Of a stretch of DNA of 64,000 bases, positions 21,259 to 34,257 are shown piece by piece. Origin of the DNA: Auanema rhodensis. Taxonomy: Eukaryota > Nematoda > Chromadorea > Rhabditida > Rhabditidae. The translations under genes and the position numbers were made by a program. Location of the stretch: assembly GCA_964057225.1 (NCBI GenBank), contig OZ059900.1, forward strand, positions 24,629,638 through 24,693,637, written 5' to 3'. The notes under the pieces are model-generated. The model ran no database searches and was not told the origin of the DNA. It worked only from the letters and a program-made list of their open reading frames with translations. Positions within the stretch are counted from its first letter, which is position 1, and each line of letters starts with the position of its first letter.

Positions 21259-22626
21259 TTTAATCAATATTAGCCATAAGGGGCGTGCCCTCAGAATATG
21301 CTAATTTCCTTAGTTTTCTAACCCCTGTTTTTTTGTCGTGAAAGTGGAACTAGACGTTGTACGAACAATTTTGAGCTAGGTTTCATTGACATTGCATGAG
21401 TTTGAACACATGAAATCGTAAGTCAAAACCTTGTTTACAGCGAAATTTCCAAAAACTGGTTTTCCAGCATAATAAAATATTTCTCATGGGAAATACTGTG
21501 TTTTTGTATTTTTCTAGGGTTCAGCATGTAAAATGCTTCATTTTAGTATGTAACACGCTGAAATTCGTTGCATTTGACGAATCATATGAACAAAAATCGA
21601 TTTAATCAATATTAGCCATAAGGGGCGTGCCCTCAGAATATGCTAATTTCGTTAATTTTCTAACCCCTGTTTTTTTGTCGTGAAAGTGGAACTAGACGTT
21701 GTACGAACAATTTTGAGCTAGGTTTCATTGACATTGCATGAGTTTGAACACATGAAATCGTAAGTCAAAACCTTGTTTACAGCGAAATTTCCAAAAACTG
21801 GTTTTCCAGCATAATAAAATATTTCTCATGGGAAATACTGTGTTTTTGTATTTTTCTAGTGTTCAGCATGTAAAATGCTTCATTTTAGTATGTAACACGC
21901 TACAATTCGTTGCATTTGACGACTCATATGAACAAAAATCGATTTAATCAATATTAGCCATAAGGGGCGTGCCCTCAGAATATGCTAATTTCCTTAATTT
22001 TCTAACCCCTGTTTTTTTGTCGTGAAAGTGGAACTAGACGTTGTACGAACAATTTTGAGCTAGGTTTCATTGACATTGCATGAGTTTGAACACATGAAAT
22101 CGTAAGTCAAAACCTTGTTTACAGCGAAATTTCCAAAAACTGGTTTTCCAGCATAATAAAATATTTCTCATGGGAAATACTGTGTTTTTGTATTTTTCTA
22201 GTGTTCAGCATGTAAAATGCTTCATTTTAGTATGTAACACGCTGAAAGTCGTTGCATTTGACGACTCATATGAACAAAAATCGATTTAATCAATATTAGC
22301 CATAAGGGGCGTGCCCTCAGAATATGCTAATTTCCTTAGTTTTCTAACCCCTGTTTTTTTGTCGTGAAAGTGGAACTAGACGTTGTACGAACAATTTTGA
22401 GCTAGGTTTCATTGACATTGCATGAGTTTGAACACATGAAATCGTAAGTCAAAACCTTGTTTACAGCGAAATTTCCAAAAACTGGTTTTCCAGCATAATA
22501 AAATATTTCTCATGGGAAATACTGTGTTTTTGTATTTTTCTAGTGTTCAGCATGTAAAATGCTTCATTTTAGTATGTAACACGCTGAAATTCGTTGCATT
22601 TGACGAATCATATGAACAAAAATCGA
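21259..22626 (+). repeat. 4-monomer (1368-bp) unit, copy 1
   Basis: Monomers are 21259 (55G, 323A, and a private GGGTTCAG change), 21601 (TTTCGTTAATT and CTACAATT changes), 21943 (306G) and 22285 (55G, 323A). The rare CTACAATT and TTTCGTTAATT changes recur exactly 1368 bp later. Confidence 0.9.
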
Positions 22627-23994
22627 TTTAATCAATATTAGCCATAAGGGGCGTGCCCTCAGAATATGCTAATTTCCTTAATTTTCTAACCCCTGTTTTT
22701 TTGTCGTGAAAGTGGAACTAGACGTTGTACGAACAATTTTGAGCTAGGTTTCATTGACATTGCATGAGTTTGAACACATGAAATCGTAAGTCAAAACCTT
22801 GTTTACAGCGAAATTTCCAAAAACTGGTTTTCCAGCATAATAAAATATTTCTCATGGGAAATACTGTGTTTTTGTATTTTTCTAGTGTTCAGCATGTAAA
22901 ATGCTTCATTTTAGTATGTAACACGCTGAAATTCGTTGCATTTGACGAATCATATGAACAAAAATCGATTTAATCAATATTAGCCATAAGGGGCGTGCCC
23001 TCAGAATATGCTAATTTCGTTAATTTTCTAACCCCTGTTTTTTTGTCGTGAAAGTGGAACTAGACGTTGTACGAACAATTTTGAGCTAGGTTTCATTGAC
23101 ATTGCATGAGTTTGAACACATGAAATCGTAAGTCAAAACCTTGTTTACAGCGAAATTTCCAAAAACTGGTTTTCCAGCATAATAAAATATTTCTCATGGG
23201 AAATACTGTGTTTTTGTATTTTTCTAGTGTTCAGCATGTAAAATGCTTCATTTTAGTATGTAACACGCTACAATTCGTTGCATTTGACGACTCATATGAA
23301 CAAAAATCGATTTAATCAATATTAGCCATAAGGGGCGTGCCCTCAGAATATGCTAATTTCCTTAATTTTCTAACCCCTGTTTTTTTGTCGTGAAAGTGGA
23401 ACTAGACGTTGTACGAACAATTTTGAGCTAGGTTTCATTGACATTGCATGAGTTTGAACACATGAAATCGTAAGTCAAAACCTTGTTTACAGCGAAATTT
23501 CCAAAAACTGGTTTTCCAGCATAATAAAATATTTCTCATGGGAAATACTGTGTTTTTGTATTTTTCTAGTGTTCAGCATGTAAAATGCTTCATTTTAGTA
23601 TGTAACACGCTGAAAGTCGTTGCATTTGACGACTCATATGAACAAAAATCGATTTAATCAATATTAGCCATAAGGGGCGTGCCCTCAGAATATGCTAATT
23701 TCCTTAGTTTTCTAACCCCTGTTTTTTTGTCGTGAAAGTGGAACTAGACGTTGTACGAACAATTTTGAGCTAGGTTTCATTGACATTGCATGAGTTTGAA
23801 CACATGAAATCGTAAGTCAAAACCTTGTTTACAGCGAAATTTCCAAAAACTGGTTTTCCAGCATAATAAAATATTTCTCATGGGAAATACTGTGTTTTTG
23901 TATTTTTCTAGTGTTCAGCATGTAAAATGCTTCATTTTAGTATGTAACACGCTGAAAGTCGTTGCATTTGACGACTCATATGAACAAAAATCGA
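22627..23994 (+). repeat. 4-monomer (1368-bp) unit, copy 2
   Basis: Monomers are 22627 (323A, without 55G), 22969 (TTTCGTTAATT, CTACAATT), 23311 (306G) and 23653 (55G, 306G). The order matches copy 1. The fourth monomer has lost 323A and gained 306G, consistent with exchange or conversion with a neighbour. Confidence 0.88.
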
Positions 23995-25363
23995 TTTAAT
24001 CAATATTAGCCATAAGGGGCGTGCCCTCAGAATATGCTAATTTCCTTAATTTTCTAACCCCTGTTTTTTTTGTCGTGAAAGTGGAACTAGACGTTGTACG
24101 AACAATTTTGAGCTAGGTTTCATTGACATTGCATGAGTTTGAACACATGAAATCGTAGGTCAAAACCTTGTTTACAGCGAAATTTCCAAAAACTGGTTTT
24201 CCAGCATAATAAAATATTTCTCATGGGAAATACTGTGTTTTTGTATTTTTCTAGTGTTCAGCATGTAAAATGCTTCATTTTAGTATGTAACACGCTGAAA
24301 TTCGTTGCATTTGACGACTCATATGAACAAAAATCGATTTAATCAATATTAGCCATAAGGGGCGTGCCCTCAGACTATGCTAATTTCCTTAGTTTTCTAA
24401 CCCCTGTTTTTTTGTCGTGAAAGTGGAACTAGACGTTGTACGAACATTTTTGAGCTATGTTTCATTGACATTGCATGAGTTTGAACACATGAAATCGTAA
24501 GTCAAAACCTTGTTTACAGCGAAATTTCCAAAAACTGGTTTTCCAGCATAATAAAATATTTCTCATGGGAAATACTGTGTTTTTGTATTTTTCTAGTGTT
24601 CAGCATGTAAAATGCTTCATTTTAGTATGTAACACGCTGAAAGTCGTTGCATTTGACGACTCATATGAACAAAAATCGATTTAATCAATATTAGCCATAA
24701 GGGGCGTGCCCTCAGAATATGCTAATTTCCTTAGTTTTCTAACCCCTGTTTTTTTGTCGTGAAAGTGGAACTAGACGTTGTACGAACAATTTTGAGCTAG
24801 GTTTCATTGACATTGCATGAGTTTGAACACATGAAATCGTAAGTCAAAACCTTGTTTACAGCGAAATTTCCAAAAACTGGTTTTCCAGCATAATAAAATA
24901 TTTCTCATGGGAAATACTGTGTTTTTGTATTTTTCTAGTGTTCAGCATGTAAAATGCTTCATTTTAGTATGTAACACGCTGAAATTCGTTGCATTTGACG
25001 AATCATATGAACAAAAATCGATTTAATCAATATTAGCCATAAGGGGCGTGCCCTCAGAATATGCTAATTTCCTTAATTTTCTAACCCCTGTTTTTTTGTC
25101 GTGAAAGTGGAACTAGACGTTGTACGAACAATTTTGAGCTAGGTTTCATTGACATTGCATGAGTTTGAACACATGAAATCGTAAGTCAAAACCTTGTTTA
25201 CAGCGAAATTTCCAAAAACTGGTTTTCCAGCATAATAAAATATTTCTCATGGGAAATACTGTGTTTTTGTATTTTTCTAGTGTTCAGCATGTAAAATGCT
25301 TCATTTTAGTATGTAACACGCTGAAATTCGTTGCATTTGACGACTCATATGAACAAAAATCGA
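23995..25363 (+). repeat. Four transitional monomers
   Basis: The monomer at 23995 is 343 bp because the T-run after CCCCTG has eight T, and it has TAGGTC (163G). That at 24338 has 55G, 110T, 121T, 306G and a private CAGACTATGC. That at 24680 has 55G and 323A. That at 25022 is near consensus. The 110T/121T pair first appears here, and 1026 bp later it starts the regular 1710-bp units. Confidence 0.9.
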
Positions 25364-27073
25364 TTTAATCAATATTAGCCATAAGGGGCGTGCCCTCAGA
25401 ATATGCTAATTTCCTTAATTTTCTAACCCCTGTTTTTTTGTCGTGAAAGTGGAACTAGACGTTGTACGAACATTTTTGAGCTATGTTTCATTGACATTGC
25501 ATGAGTTTGAACACATGAAATCGTAAGTCAAAACCTTGTTTACAGCGAAATTTCCAAAAACTGGTTTTCCAGCATAATAAAATATTTCTCATGGGAAATA
25601 CTGTGTTTTTGTATTTTTCTAGTGTTCAGCATGTAAAATGCTTCATTTTAGTATGTAACACGCTGAAATTCGTTGCATTTGACGACTCATATGAACAAAA
25701 ATCGATTTAATCAATATTAGCCATAAGGGGCGTGCCCTCAGAATATGCTAATTTCCTTAATTTTCTAACCCCTGTTTTTTTGTCGTGAAAGTGGAACTAG
25801 ACGTTGTACGAACAATATTGAGCTAGGTTTCATTGACATTGCATGAGTTTGAACACATGAAATCGTAAGTCAAAACCTTGTTTACAGCGAAATTTCCAAA
25901 AACTGGTTTTCCAGCATAATAAAATATTTCTCATGGGAAATACTGTGTTTTTGTATTTTTCTAGTGTTCAGCATGTAAAATGCTTCCTTTTAGTATGTAA
26001 CACGCTGAAATTCGTTGCATTTGACGACTCATATGAACAAAAATCGATTTAATCAATATTAGCCATAAGGGGCGTGCCCTCAGAATATGCTAATTTCCTT
26101 AGTTTTCTAACCCCTGTTTTTTTGTCGTGAAAGTGGAACTAGACGTTGTACGAACAATTTTGAGCTAGGTTTCATTGACATTGCATGAGTTTGAACACAT
26201 GAAATCGTAAGTCAAAACCTTGTTTACAGCAAAATTTCCAAAAACTGGTTTTCCAGCATAATAAAATATTTCTCATGGGAAATACTGTGTTTTTGTATTT
26301 TTCTAGTGTTCAGCATGTAAAATGCTTCATTTTAGTATGTAACACGCTGAAATTCGTTGCATTTGACGACTCATATGAACAAAAATCGATTTAATCAATA
26401 TTAGCCATAAGGGGCGTGCCCTCAGAATATGCTAATTTCCTTAATTTTCGAACCCCTGTTTTTTTGTCGTGAAAGTGGAACTAGACGTTGTACGAACAAT
26501 TTTGAGCTATGTTTCATTGACATTGCATGAGTTTGAACACATGAAATCGTAAGTCAAAACCTTGTTTACAGCGAAATTTCCAAAAACTGGTTTTCCAGCA
26601 TAATAAAATATTTCTCATGGGAAATACTGTGTTTTTGTATTTTTCTAGTGTTCAGCATGTAAAATGCTTCATTTTAGTATGTAACACGCTGAAATTCGTT
26701 GCATTTGACGACTCATATGAACAAAAATCGATTTAATCAATATTAGCCATAAGGGGCGTGCCCTCAGAATATGCTAATTTCCTTAATTTTCTAACCCCTG
26801 TTTTTTTGTCGTGAAAGTGAAACTAGACGTTGTACGAACAATTTTGAGCTAGGTTTCATTGACATTGCATGAGTTTGAACACATGAAATCGTAAGTCAAA
26901 ACCTTGTTTACAGCGAAATTTCCAAAAACTGGTTTTCCAGCATAATAAAATATTTCTCATGGGAAATACTGTGTTTTTGTATTTTTCTAGTGTTCAGCAT
27001 GTAAAATGCTTCATTTTAGTATGTAACACGCTGAAATTCGTTGCATTTGACGACTCATATGAACAAAAATCGA
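25364..27073 (+). repeat. 5-monomer (1710-bp) unit, copy 1
   Basis: The order is 25364 (110T, 121T), 25706 (282C), 26048 (55G), 26390 (121T) and 26732 (near consensus, with a private GTGAAAC). The 110T/121T monomer and the 282C monomer each recur at +1710 and +3420. Confidence 0.93.
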
Positions 27074-28783
27074 TTTAATCAATATTAGCCATAAGGGGCG
27101 TGCCCTCAGAATATGCTAATTTCCTTAATTTTCTAACCCCTGTTTTTTTGTCGTGAAAGTGGAACTAGACGTTGTACGAACATTTTTGAGCTATGTTTCA
27201 TTGACATTGCATGAGTTTGAACACATGAAATCGTAAGTCAAAACCTTGTTTACAGCGAAATTTCCAAAAACTGGTTTTCCAGCATAATAAAATATTTCTC
27301 ATGGGAAATACTGTGTTTTTGTATTTTTCTAGTGTTCAGCATGTAAAATGCTTCATTTTAGTATGTAACACGCTGAAATTCGTTGCATTTGACGACTCAT
27401 ATGAACAAAAATCGATTTAATCAATATTAGCCATAAGGGGCGTGCCCTCAGAATATGCTAATTTCCTTAATTTTCTAACCCCTGTTTTTTTGTCGTGAAA
27501 GTGGAACTAGACGTTGTACGAACAATTTTGAGCTAGGTTTCATTGACATTGCATGAGTTTGAACACATGAAATCGTAAGTCAAAACCTTGTTTACAGCGA
27601 AATTTCCAAAAACTGGTTTTCCAGCATAATAAAATATTTCTCATGGGAAATACTGTGTTTTTGTATTTTTCTAGTGTTCAGCATGTAAAATGCTTCCTTT
27701 TAGTATGTAACACGCTGAAATTCGTTGCATTTGACGACTCATATGAACAAAAATCGATTTAATCAATATTAGCCATAAGGGGCGTGCCCTCAGAATATGC
27801 TAATTTCCTTAGTTTTCTAACCCCTGTTTTTTTGTCGTGAAAGTGGAACTAGACGTTGTACGAACAATTTTGAGCTAGGTTTCATTGACATTGCATGAGT
27901 TTGAACACATGAAATCGTAAGTCAAAACCTTGTTTACAGCGAAATTTCCAAAAACTGGTTTTCCAGCATAATAAAATATTTCTCATGGGAAATACTGTGT
28001 TTTTGTATTTTTCTAGTGTTCAGCATGTAAAATGCTTCATTTTAGTATGTAACACGCTGAAATTCGTTGCATTTGACGAATCATATGAACAAAAATCGAT
28101 TTAATCAATATTAGCCATAAGGGGCGTGCCCTCAGAATATGCTAATTTCCTTAATTTTCTAACCCCTGTTTTTTTGTCGTGAAAGTGGAACTAGACGTTG
28201 TACGAACAATTTTGAGCTAGGTTTCATTGACATTGCATGAGTTTGAACACATGAAATCGTAAGTCAAAACCTTGTTTACAGCGAAATTTCCAAAAACTGG
28301 TTTTCCAGCATAATAAAATATTTCTCATGGGAAATACTGTGTTTTTGTATTTTTCTAGTGTTCAGCATGTAAAATGCTTCATTTTAGTATGTAACACGCT
28401 GAAATTCGTTGCATTTGACGACTCATATGAACAAAAATCGATTTAATCAATATTAGCCATAAGGGGCGTGCCCTCAGAATATGCTAATTTCCTTAGTTTT
28501 CTAACCCCTGTTTTTTTGTCGTGAAAGTGGAACTAGACGTTGTACAAACAATTTTGAGCTAGGTTTCATTGACATTGCATGAGTTTGAACACATGAAATC
28601 GTAAGTCAAAACCTTGTTTACAGCGAAATTTCCAAAAACTGGTTTTCCAGCATAATAAAATATTTCTCATGGGAAATACTGTGTTTTTGTATTTTTCTAG
28701 TGTTCAGCATGTAAAATGCTTCATTTTAGTATGTAACACGCTGAAATTCGTTGCATTTGACGACTCATATGAACAAAAATCGA
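27074..28783 (+). repeat. 5-monomer (1710-bp) unit, copy 2
   Basis: The order is 27074 (110T, 121T), 27416 (282C), 27758 (55G, 323A), 28100 (near consensus) and 28442 (55G, 105A). It differs from copies 1 and 3 in its last three monomers, so part of it was probably replaced. The monomer at 28442 is the only one with 105A to the right of 19.6 kb. Confidence 0.9.
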
Positions 28784-30493
28784 TTTAATCAATATTAGCC
28801 ATAAGGGGCGTGCCCTCAGAATATGCTAATTTCCTTAATTTTCTAACCCCTGTTTTTTTGTCGTGAAAGTGGAACTAGACGTTGTACGAACATTTTTGAG
28901 CTATGTTTCATTGACATTGCATGAGTTTGAACACATGAAATCGTAAGTCAAAACCTTGTTTACAGCGAAATTTCCAAAAACTGGTTTTCCAGCATAATAA
29001 AATATTTCTCATGGGAAATACTGTGTTTTTGTATTTTTCTAGTGTTCAGCATGTAAAATGCTTCATTTTAGTATGTAACACGCTGAAATTCGTTGCATTT
29101 GACGACTCATATGAACAAAAATCGATTTAATCAATATTAGCCATAAGGGGCGTGCCCTCAGAATATGCTAATTTCCTTAATTTTCTAACCCCTGTTTTTT
29201 TGTCGTGAAAGTGGAACTAGACGTTGTACGAACAATTTTGAGCTAGGTTTCATTGACATTGCATGAGTTTGAACACATGAAATCGTAAGTCAAAACCTTG
29301 TTTACAGCGAAATTTCCAAAAACTGGTTTTCCAGCATAATAAAATATTTCTCATGGGAAATACTGTGTTTTTGTATTTTTCTAGTGTTCAGCATGTAAAA
29401 TGCTTCCTTTTAGTATGTAACACGCTGAAATTCGTTGCATTTGACGACTCATATGAACAAAAATCGATTTAATCAATATTAGCCATAAGGGGCGTGCCCT
29501 CAGAATATGCTAATTTCCTTAGTTTTCTAACCCCTGTTTTTTTGTCGTGAAAGTGGAACTAGACGTTGTACGAACAATTTTGAGCTAGGTTTCATTGACA
29601 TTGCATGAGTTTGAACACATGAAATCGTAAGTCAAAACCTTGTTTACAGCGAAATTTCCAAAAACTGGTTTTCCAGCATAATAAAATATTTCTCATGGGA
29701 AATACTGTGTTTTTGTATTTTTCTAGTGTTCAGCATGTAAAATGCTTCATTTTAGTATGTAACACGCTGAAATTCGTTGCATTTGACGACTCATATGAAC
29801 AAAAATCGATTTAATCAATATTAGCCATAAGGGGCGTGCCCTCAGAATATGCTAATTTCCTTAATTTTCTAACCCCTGTTTTTTTGTCGTGAAAGTGGAA
29901 CTAGACGTTGTACGAACAATTTTGAGCTATGTTTCATTGACATTGCATGAGTTTGAACACATGAAATCGTAAGTCAAAACCTTGTTTACAGCGAAATTTC
30001 CAAAAACTGGTTTTCCAGCATAATAAAATATTTCTCATGGGAAATACTGTGTTTTTGTATTTTTCTAGTGTTCAGCATGTAAAATGCTTCATTTTAGTAT
30101 GTAACACGCTGAAATTCGTTGCATTTGACGACTCATATGAACAAAAATCGATTTAATCAATATTAGCCATAAGGGGCGTGCCCTCAGAATATGCTAATTT
30201 CCTTAATTTTCTAACCCCTGTTTTTTTGTCGTGAAAGTGGAACTAGACGTTGTACGAACAATTTTGAGCTAGGTTTCATTGACATTGCATGAGTTTGAAC
30301 ACATGAAATCGTAAGTCAAAACCTTGTTTACAGCGAAATTTCCAAAAACTGGTTTTCCAGCATAATAAAATATTTCTCATGAGAAATACTGTGTTTTTGT
30401 ATTTTTCTAGTGTTCAGCATGTAAAATGCTTCATTTCAGTATGTAACACGCTGAAATTCGTTGCATTTGACGACTCATATGAACAAAAATCGA
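28784..30493 (+). repeat. 5-monomer (1710-bp) unit, copy 3
   Basis: The order is 28784 (110T, 121T), 29126 (282C), 29468 (55G), 29810 (121T) and 30152 (231A, with a private CATTTCAGTATG). The 282C, 55G, 121T, 231A succession resembles 58544-60253. Confidence 0.92.
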
Positions 30494-31861
30494 TTTAATC
30501 AATATTAGCCATAAGGGGCGTGCCCTCAGAATATGCTAATTTCCTTAATTTTCTAACCCCTGTTTTTTTGTCGTGAAAGTGGAACTAGACGTTGTACGAA
30601 CAATTTTGAGCTAGGTTTCATTGACATTGCATGAGTTTGAACACATGAAATCGTAAGTCAAAACCTTGTTTACAGCGAAATTTCCAAAAACTGGTTTTCC
30701 AGCATAATAAAATATTTCTCATGGGAAATACTGTGTTTTTGTATTTTTCTAGTGTTCAGCATGTAAAATGCTTCATTTTAGTATGTAACACGCTGAAATT
30801 CGTTGCATTTGACGACTCATATGAACAAAAATCGATTTAATCAATATTAGCCATAAGGGGCGTGCCCTCAGAATATGCTAATTTCCTTAATTTTCTAACC
30901 CCTGTTTTTTTGTCGTGAAAGTGGAACTAGACGTTGTACGAACAATTTTGAGCTAGGTTTCATTGACATTGCATGAGTTTGAACACATGAAATCGTAAGT
31001 CAAAACCTTGTTTACAGCGAAATTTCCAAAAACTGGTTTTCCAGCATAATAAAATATTTCTCATGAGAAATACTGTGTTTTTGTATTTTTCTAGTGTTCA
31101 GCATGTAAAATGCTTCATTTTAGTATGTAACACGCTGAAATTCGTTGCATTTGACGACTCATATGAACAAAAATCGATTTAATCAATATTAGCCATAAGG
31201 GGCGTGCCCTCAGAATATGCTAATTTCCTTAATTTTCTAACCCCTGTTTTTTTGTCGTGAAAGTGGAACTAGACGTTGTACGAACAATTTTGAGCTAGGT
31301 TTCATTGACATTGCATGAGTTTGAACACATGAAATCGTAAGTCAAAACCTTGTTTACAGCGAAATTTCCAAAAACTGGTTTTCCAGCATAATAAAATATT
31401 TCTCATGGGAAATACTGTGTTTTTGTATTTTTCTAGTGTTCAGCATGTAAAATGCTTCATTTTAGTATGTAACACGCTGAAATTCGTTGCATTTGACGAC
31501 TCATATGAACAAAAATCGATTTAATCAATATTAGCCATAAGGGGCGTGCCCTCAGAATATGCTAATTTCCTTAATTTTCTAACCCCTGTTTTTTTGTCGT
31601 GAAAGTGGAACTAGACGTTGTACGAACAATTTTGAGCTAGGTTTCATTGACATTGCATGAGTTTGAACACATGAAATCGTAAGTCAAAACCTTGTTTACA
31701 GCGAAATTTCCAAAAACTGGTTTTCCAGCATAATAAAATATTTCTCATGGGAAATACTGTGTTTTTGTATTTTTCTAGTGTTCAGCATGTAAAATGCTTC
31801 ATTTTAGTATGTAACACGCTGAAATTCGTTGCATTTGACGACTCATATGAACAAAAATCGA
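30494..31861 (+). repeat. Four near-consensus monomers
   Basis: Monomers at 30494, 30836 (231A, restoring the perfect palindrome), 31178 and 31520 show few or no diagnostic variants. They separate the 1710-bp units from the 7-monomer region. Confidence 0.9.
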
Positions 31862-34257
31862 TTTAATCAATATTAGCCATAAGGGGCGTGCCCTCAGAAT
31901 ATGCTAATTTCCTTAATTTTCTAACCCTTGTTTTTTTGTCGTGAAAGTGGAACTAGACGTTGTACGAACAATTTTGAGCTAGGTTTCATTGACATTGCAT
32001 TTAGTTTGAACACATGAAATCGTAAGTCAAAACCTTGTTTACAGCGAAATTTCCAAAAACTGGTTTTCCAGCATAATAAAATATTTCTCATGGGAAATAC
32101 TGTGTTTTTGTATTTTTCTAGTGTTCAGCATGTAAAATGCTTCATTTTAGTATGTAACACGCTGAAATTCGTTGCATTTGACGACTCATATGAACAAAAA
32201 TCGATTTAATCAATATTAGCCATAAGGGGCGTGCCCTCAGAATATGCTAATTTCCTTAATTTTCTAACCCCTGTTTTTTTGTCGTGAAAGTGGAACTAGA
32301 CGTTGTACGAACAATTTTGAGCTAGGTTTCATTGACATTGCATGAGTTTGAACACATGAAATCGTAAGTCAAAACCTTGTTTACAGCGAAATTTCCAAAA
32401 ACTGGTTTTCCAGCATAATAAAATATTTCTCATGGGAAATACTGTGTTTTTGTATTTTTCTAGTGTTCAGCATGTAAAATGCTTCATTTTAGTATGTAAC
32501 ACGCTGAAATTCGTTGCATTTGACGACTCATATGAACAAAAATCGATTTAATCAATATTAGCCATAAGGGGCGTGCCCTCAGAATATGCTAATTTCCTTA
32601 ATTTTCTAACCCCTGTTTTTTTGTCGTGAAAGTGGAACTAGACGTTGTACGAACAATTTTGAGCTAGGTTTCATTGACATTGCATGAGTTTGAACACATG
32701 AAATCGTAAGTCAAAACCTTGTTTACAGCGAAATTTCCAAAAACTGGTTTTCCAGCATAATAAAATATTTCTCATGGGAAATACTGTGTTTTTGTATTTT
32801 TCTAGTGTTCAGCATGTAAAATGCTTCATTTTAGTATGTAACACGCTGAAAGTCGTTGCATTTGACGACTCATATGAACAAAAATCGATTTAATCAATAT
32901 TAGCCATAAGGGGCGTGCCCTCAGAATATGCTAATTTCCTTAGTTTTCTAACCCCTGTTTTTTTGTCGTGAAAGTGGAACTAGACGTTGTACGAACAATT
33001 TTGAGCTAGGTTTCATTGACATTGCATGAGTTTGAACACATGAAATCGTAAGTCAAAACCTTGTTTACAGCGAAATTTCCAAAAACTGGTTTTCCAGCAT
33101 AATAAAATATTTCTCATGGGAAATACTGTGTTTTTGTATTTTTCTAGTGTTCAGCATGTAAAATGCTTCATTTTAGTATGTAACACGCTGAAATTCGTTG
33201 CATTTGACGACTCATATGAACAAAAATCGATTTAATCAATATTAGCCATAAGGGGCGTGCCCTCAGAATATGCTAATTTCCTTAATTTTCTAACCCTTGT
33301 TTTTTTGTCGTGAAAGTGGAACTAGACGTTGTACGAACAATTTTGAGCTAGGTTTCATTGACATTGCATTTAGTTTGAACACATGAAATCGTAAGTCAAA
33401 ACCTTGTTTACAGCGAAATTTCCAAAAACTGGTTTTCCAGCATAATAAAATATTTCTCATGGGAAATACTGTGTTTTTGTATTTTTCTAGTGTTCAGCAT
33501 GTAAAATGCTTCATTTTAGTATGTAACACGCTGAAATTCGTTGCATTTGACGACTCATATGAACAAAAATCGATTTAATCAATATTAGCCATAAGGGGCG
33601 TGCCCTCAGAATATGCTAATTTCCTTAATTTTCTAACCCCTGTTTTTTTGTCGTGAAAGTGGAACTAGACGTTGTACGAACAATTTTGAGCTAGGTTTCA
33701 TTGACATTGCATGAGTTTGAACACATGAAATCGTAAGTCAAAACCTTGTTTACAGCGAAATTTCCAAAAACTGGTTTTCCAGCATAATAAAATATTTCTC
33801 ATGGGAAATACTGTGTTTTTGTATTTTTCTAGTGTTCAGCATGTAAAATGCTTCATTTTAGTATGTAACACGCTGAAAGTCGTTGCATTTGACGACTCAT
33901 ATGAACAAAAATCGATTTAATCAATATTAGCCATAAGGGGCGTGCCCTCAGAATATGCTAATTTCCTTAATTTTCTAACCCCTGTTTTTTTGTCGTGAAA
34001 GTGGAACTAGACGTTGTACGAACAATTTTGAGCTAGGTTTCATTGACATTGCATGAGTTTGAACACATGAAATCGTAAGTCAAAACCTTGTTTACAGCGA
34101 AATTTCCAAAAACTGGTTTTCCAGCATAATAAAATATTTCTCATGGGAAATACTGTGTTTTTGTATTTTTCTAGTGTTCAGCATGTAAAATGCTTCATTT
34201 TAGTATGTAACACGCTGAAATTCGTTGCATTTGACGACTCATATGAACAAAAATCGA
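31862..34257 (+). repeat. 7-monomer HOR (4+3), copy 1, 2396 bp
   Basis: The 4-mer part is 31862 (67T with TT at 140, 343 bp), 32205, 32547 (306G) and 32889 (55G). The 3-mer part is 33231 (67T, TT), 33574 (306G) and 33916. Every monomer carrying the TT insertion also has 67T, and 67T monomers recur alternately four and three monomers apart. Confidence 0.93.

Noticed and set aside
23995-24337. Single extra T in the T-run as a meaningful variant.
   Set aside because: Homopolymer length changes of one base are a common sequencing error and it occurs only once.
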